From: Chloroflexota bacterium
GTDB taxonomy: Bacteria > Chloroflexota > Anaerolineae > Anaerolineales > E44-bin32
Length of the DNA: 15,715 nt
Direction of reading: 5' to 3'
Assembly (NCBI GenBank): GCA_026390045.1
Contig: JAPLGR010000335.1
Span: 1 to 15,715 of the forward strand
Shown here: piece by piece, positions 13,397 through 15,715 of the stretch
Layout of the letters: every line of letters begins with the position of its first letter
Position numbering within the stretch: the first letter of the stretch is position 1
Position numbers and translations under genes: made by a program
Notes under the pieces: model-generated
What the model was told of the DNA's origin: nothing
Databases searched by the model: none
What the model saw: only the letters and a program-made list of their open reading frames with translations

Positions 13397-14503
13397 GTGA
13401 CAGACGGGGAAGCGGGGAAAACGATCCTCCTGGCCGATGACGAACCGGGCATCCTGAAGCTCCTGAAGACCCTCTGCGAGGGCATGGGCTACCGGACGAT
13501 CGAAGCGTCGAACGGCTTCGAGGCTGTGGAAATGACCGTCCGCTTCCTGCCGGACCTTGCGATCATGGACGGTTCGATGCCGGTGAAGAGCGGTTTCGAG
13601 GCCATCCAGGAGCTGAAGGCCAACCTGCTCACGGAGCACATCCCCATCGTCATGCTGACGGGTCTTCAGACACGCGAGGACCGGCTGAAGGGAATCTCGG
13701 CCGGCGCGAACGACTTTCTCACCAAGCCTGTCGATGCCGAGGAGCTCTCTCTCAGGGTCAGGAACAACCTGAAGATCAAGGAATACCACGATTTCCTGAA
13801 GGATCACGCCATGATCCTCGAGGAGCAGGTCCGCAAGAGGACGATGGAGCTTCACCGGACCCTCGACGAGCTGGTGAAAGCGGGCGAACTGGTCACGCAG
13901 GGCTACCTCGATACGATCTTCCGGCTCGCCGTGGTCTCCGAGTACAAGGATGAGGAAACGGGCACGCACATCAAGCGGATCAGCTACTACACGAAGGAGC
14001 TCGCCTCCACCCTCGGCATGGACGCCGATTTCACGGAAGGGATCTTCCACGCTTCCATCATGCACGACATCGGAAAGGTAGGGATTCCCGACAGCATCTT
14101 GTTGAAACCGGGCGCCTTGAGCCCCGGGGAATGGGAAACGATGAAGTCTCACACCGAGAGCGGCGCCCGAATTCTCAGCGGTTCGAACTCCCCCTATCTG
14201 AAAATGGCTGAGGCGATCGCGCGATCCCACCACGAGCGCTGGGACGGGAGCGGGTACCCGTCGGGATTGAGCGGAGAGTCCATTCCCATGGCAGCACGGA
14301 TCACGAACATCGCCGACCAGTACGACGCGCTCCGGACGCGGCGTCCGTACAAGCCGGCCTTTTCCCACGCGGAGGCCGTCCGCATCATCACCGAGGGTGA
14401 CGGGAGGACCATGCCGCGGCATTTCGATCCACGGATCCTGCGGGTTTTTTCCGCTCACGCCGGGCGCTTCGAAGAGATCTACGAGGAAAAGAAGGATGGC
14501 TGA
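13397..14503 (+). CDS. Response regulator with HD-GYP domain, probable c-di-GMP phosphodiesterase (RpfG-like)
   Basis: This 368-residue protein has a receiver (1-125; LADDEPG, D58 in IMDGSMPVKSG, MLTG, LTKPV), a coiled-coil linker (~130-170) and an HD-GYP domain (~172-350). HD-GYP enzymes are metal-dependent hydrolases that cleave c-di-GMP to pGpG or GMP. The motif set is complete: H191 (GTHIKR), H223-D224 (MHDIGKVGIPD), H252 (KSHTESG), H278-H279-E280 (HHERWDGSGYPSGL) and IADQYDALRTRRPYK. It should therefore be catalytically active. Phosphorylation of the receiver probably controls it. The kinases on each side are obvious candidates, as is CheA. The start is GTG 13397, with GGGAG at 13383-13387. 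The stop overlaps the next gene by 8 bp. This is the only clear enzymatic output domain seen in the window apart from receptor modification. Confidence 0.94.
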   Translation: MTDGEAGKTILLADDEPGILKLLKTLCEGMGYRTIEASNGFEAVEMTVRFLPDLAIMDGSMPVKSGFEAIQELKANLLTEHIPIVMLTGLQTREDRLKGISAGANDFLTKPVDAEELSLRVRNNLKIKEYHDFLKDHAMILEEQVRKRTMELHRTLDELVKAGELVTQGYLDTIFRLAVVSEYKDEETGTHIKRISYYTKELASTLGMDADFTEGIFHASIMHDIGKVGIPDSILLKPGALSPGEWETMKSHTESGARILSGSNSPYLKMAEAIARSHHERWDGSGYPSGLSGESIPMAARITNIADQYDALRTRRPYKPAFSHAEAVRIITEGDGRTMPRHFDPRILRVFSAHAGRFEEIYEEKKDG

Positions 14504-15715
14504 CGAAGGACGAGTGATCAGCGTCCTGATCGTGGAGGACAGCGCCACGCAGGCGGAGAAGCTCAGGGCGAGCCTCGAGGCGCATGGCTTCGCGGTCGCG
14601 GTGGCCGCCGACGGTGCCGAGGGGATCACGGTCGCCCGTGAACACCGGCCGGACATCGTGGTCAGCGATATCGTCATGCCCGGTATGGATGGCTACGGGT
14701 TGTGCAGGGCGATCAAGGCCGACGAGGGCCTGAAGGGCACGCCGGTGATCCTGCTCACGAGCCTGTCCGACCCACAGGATGTCATCAGGGGCCTGGAGTG
14801 CGGCGCCGACGGCTTCATCGTGAAAACCGGCTCGGAAACTCTCGTCCTCGAGGGCATCGAGCGGTTGCTGAGAAACCGCGAGCTGAATGCCCGCGAGAGT
14901 GACCCGTCGGGGATCCGGACCCGGTTCGACGGACAGGAACGCCGGATTGTCGCAGAGCCGCAGCGGATCTTCGACTTTCTCATCTCAACCTACGACGCGG
15001 CAATGCGCAGCAACCTCGAGCTCATCGGGGTGCGTGACGAGCTCCGCATGTTGAACGATCAGCTCGAGACGAAAGTGAAGGACCGCACCGAGGAGCTCTC
15101 GGCGATGCATCAACAGCTCTGGCACGCGGCGAAGCTCGCGACCGTCGGCGAGTTGACGGCCAGCATTGCCCACGAGTTGAACAACCCGCTCCAGACCGTG
15201 AGCCTGCACGTCGAATCGCTTTCAACGCGGCTTTCCGGCGACCAGGCCGCGCTCAAGGCGCTTTCGGTGGTGGAGAATGAGCTGGACCGGATGGCCAACC
15301 TGGTGAAGAACCTGCTGCAGCTCAGCCGGCGGGAAGAGCAGCGGATCTCTACGGTGAACGTGGCGGAAGAGGCCGCAAAGACTGTCGAGCTCCTCCACTA
15401 CCACCTGCGAAAGTGCGGCATCGAGGTGAAGAAGGATCTTCCGCCCGACATCCCCATGATCAGCGCTGATCCCGAGCAGCTCCGGCAGGTCTTCCTGAAC
15501 CTCTTCATCAACGCGAGCGACGCCATGCCTTCGGGAGGGATCCTGACGCTCCGCGCACGCGGCGGACAGAACCTCCTCATCGAGATCGTCGACACGGGCA
15601 CCGGCATCGCCGCGGCTGACCTGCCGCGGGTGATGGAGACATTCTTCACGACAAAGCCTCCGGGCAAGGGAACGGGATTGGGCCTGCCGATCTGCCGGCG
15701 CATCGTGGAAGCCCA
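14496..15715 (+). CDS. Receiver-histidine kinase (REC, HisKA, HATPase), C-terminus beyond the window
   Basis: At least 406 residues are present and the frame runs off the right edge. The receiver (~1-125) has LIVEDSATQ, D58 in VSDIVMPGMDG and FIVKTG (lysine kept, following proline lost). A STYD linker module and coiled coil (KVKDRTEEL) follow. The HisKA domain has H226 in SIAHELNNPL, a different H-box from the two kinases upstream. The ATPase has NLFINASDAMPSGG, DTGTGIAAAD and FFTTKPPGKGTGLGLPI. The sequence ends in CRRIVEA, so about the last part of the ATPase is missing. A terminal receiver cannot be excluded. The ATG overlaps the HD-GYP stop by 8 bp with a purine-rich run (GGAAAAGAAGG) just before it. 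This tight coupling makes it the most likely dedicated kinase of the HD-GYP protein. Confidence 0.92.
   Translation, partial: MADEGRVISVLIVEDSATQAEKLRASLEAHGFAVAVAADGAEGITVAREHRPDIVVSDIVMPGMDGYGLCRAIKADEGLKGTPVILLTSLSDPQDVIRGLECGADGFIVKTGSETLVLEGIERLLRNRELNARESDPSGIRTRFDGQERRIVAEPQRIFDFLISTYDAAMRSNLELIGVRDELRMLNDQLETKVKDRTEELSAMHQQLWHAAKLATVGELTASIAHELNNPLQTVSLHVESLSTRLSGDQAALKALSVVENELDRMANLVKNLLQLSRREEQRISTVNVAEEAAKTVELLHYHLRKCGIEVKKDLPPDIPMISADPEQLRQVFLNLFINASDAMPSGGILTLRARGGQNLLIEIVDTGTGIAAADLPRVMETFFTTKPPGKGTGLGLPICRRIVEA
14790..14806 (+). repeat. 17-bp match to the receiver of the second hybrid kinase
   Basis: The segment coding GLECGA is identical to positions 11929-11945. It lies in receiver alpha4-beta5 of two paralogous kinases. 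Shared codon preference may be enough to explain it. Confidence 0.5.
14910..15023 (+). other. Post-receiver STYD linker module, copy 3
   Basis: The segment runs from GIRTRFDGQERRIV through IFDFLISTYDAA to SNLEL. It shares the STYD core and the following A...N spacing with the modules at 9391-9486 and 12049-12162, while the surrounding residues have diverged. Confidence 0.55.

Noticed and set aside
11929..14806. 17-bp match between receivers of the second and third kinases as a sign of recent recombination
   Set aside because: It is short, encodes a conserved motif (GLECGA), and can be explained by shared codon preference.
1..15715. CRISPR array, tRNA/rRNA gene, insertion sequence or integration site
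   Set aside because: No regularly spaced repeats, cloverleaf-like segments, transposase-like proteins or terminal inverted repeats were seen. Coding density is nearly complete.

Overview
The window is one gene-dense, single-strand (+) block of GC-rich bacterial DNA that encodes a chemosensory (Che-type) signalling array followed by a run of hybrid histidine kinases and a cyclic-di-GMP hydrolase-type response regulator. Every gene reads rightward and almost all are joined by start/stop overlaps of 4, 8 or 17 bp, so the block looks like one operon that began before position 1 and continues past 15715. No tRNA, rRNA, CRISPR or insertion sequence is visible. The protein style (receiver-first hybrid kinases with GGVAHDFNNML H-boxes, GAF and HD-GYP proteins, a CheA-REC, a TPR-tailed CheR) suggests a deltaproteobacterium-like organism (Desulfobacterota/Myxococcota in the wide sense). 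That is an impression from the protein families, not a demonstrated assignment.

Layout. 1-119: last residues of a receiver-domain protein. 119-940: CheW fused to a decayed receiver domain. 937-1416: second CheW. 1409-2923: CheR methyltransferase with TPR tail. 2916-3491: third CheW. 3492-3547: short gap with a strong hairpin. 3548-5434: transmembrane chemoreceptor (MCP) without a recognisable complete HAMP. 5418-7661: CheA-REC hybrid kinase. 7658-8737: CheB methylesterase. 8734-11637: large hybrid kinase (half receiver, receiver, GAF, PAS, kinase, receiver). 11653-13359: second hybrid kinase (receiver, kinase, receiver). 13397-14503: receiver-HD-GYP protein. 14496-15715: third receiver-kinase, cut by the window end.

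How they may work together. CheW, TPR-CheR, CheW, MCP, CheA-REC and CheB form the gene set of Wsp-like / 'alternative cellular function' chemosensory systems. The receptor would control CheA through the CheW couplers, CheR and CheB would set adaptation, and CheA would phosphorylate CheB, its own receiver and possibly others. In Wsp the last gene is a diguanylate cyclase (WspR). Here that place is taken by three kinases and an HD-GYP protein, so the likely output is a branched phosphorelay that lowers rather than raises c-di-GMP. This is inference from gene order and domains.

The points most worth a second look are: the CheW-receiver fusion and the repeated REC-CheW unit at the left end; a half receiver at the N-terminus of the large kinase; a four-cysteine GAF domain; a conserved post-receiver linker shared by all three downstream kinases; and the exchange of the usual c-di-GMP synthase output for a hydrolase.
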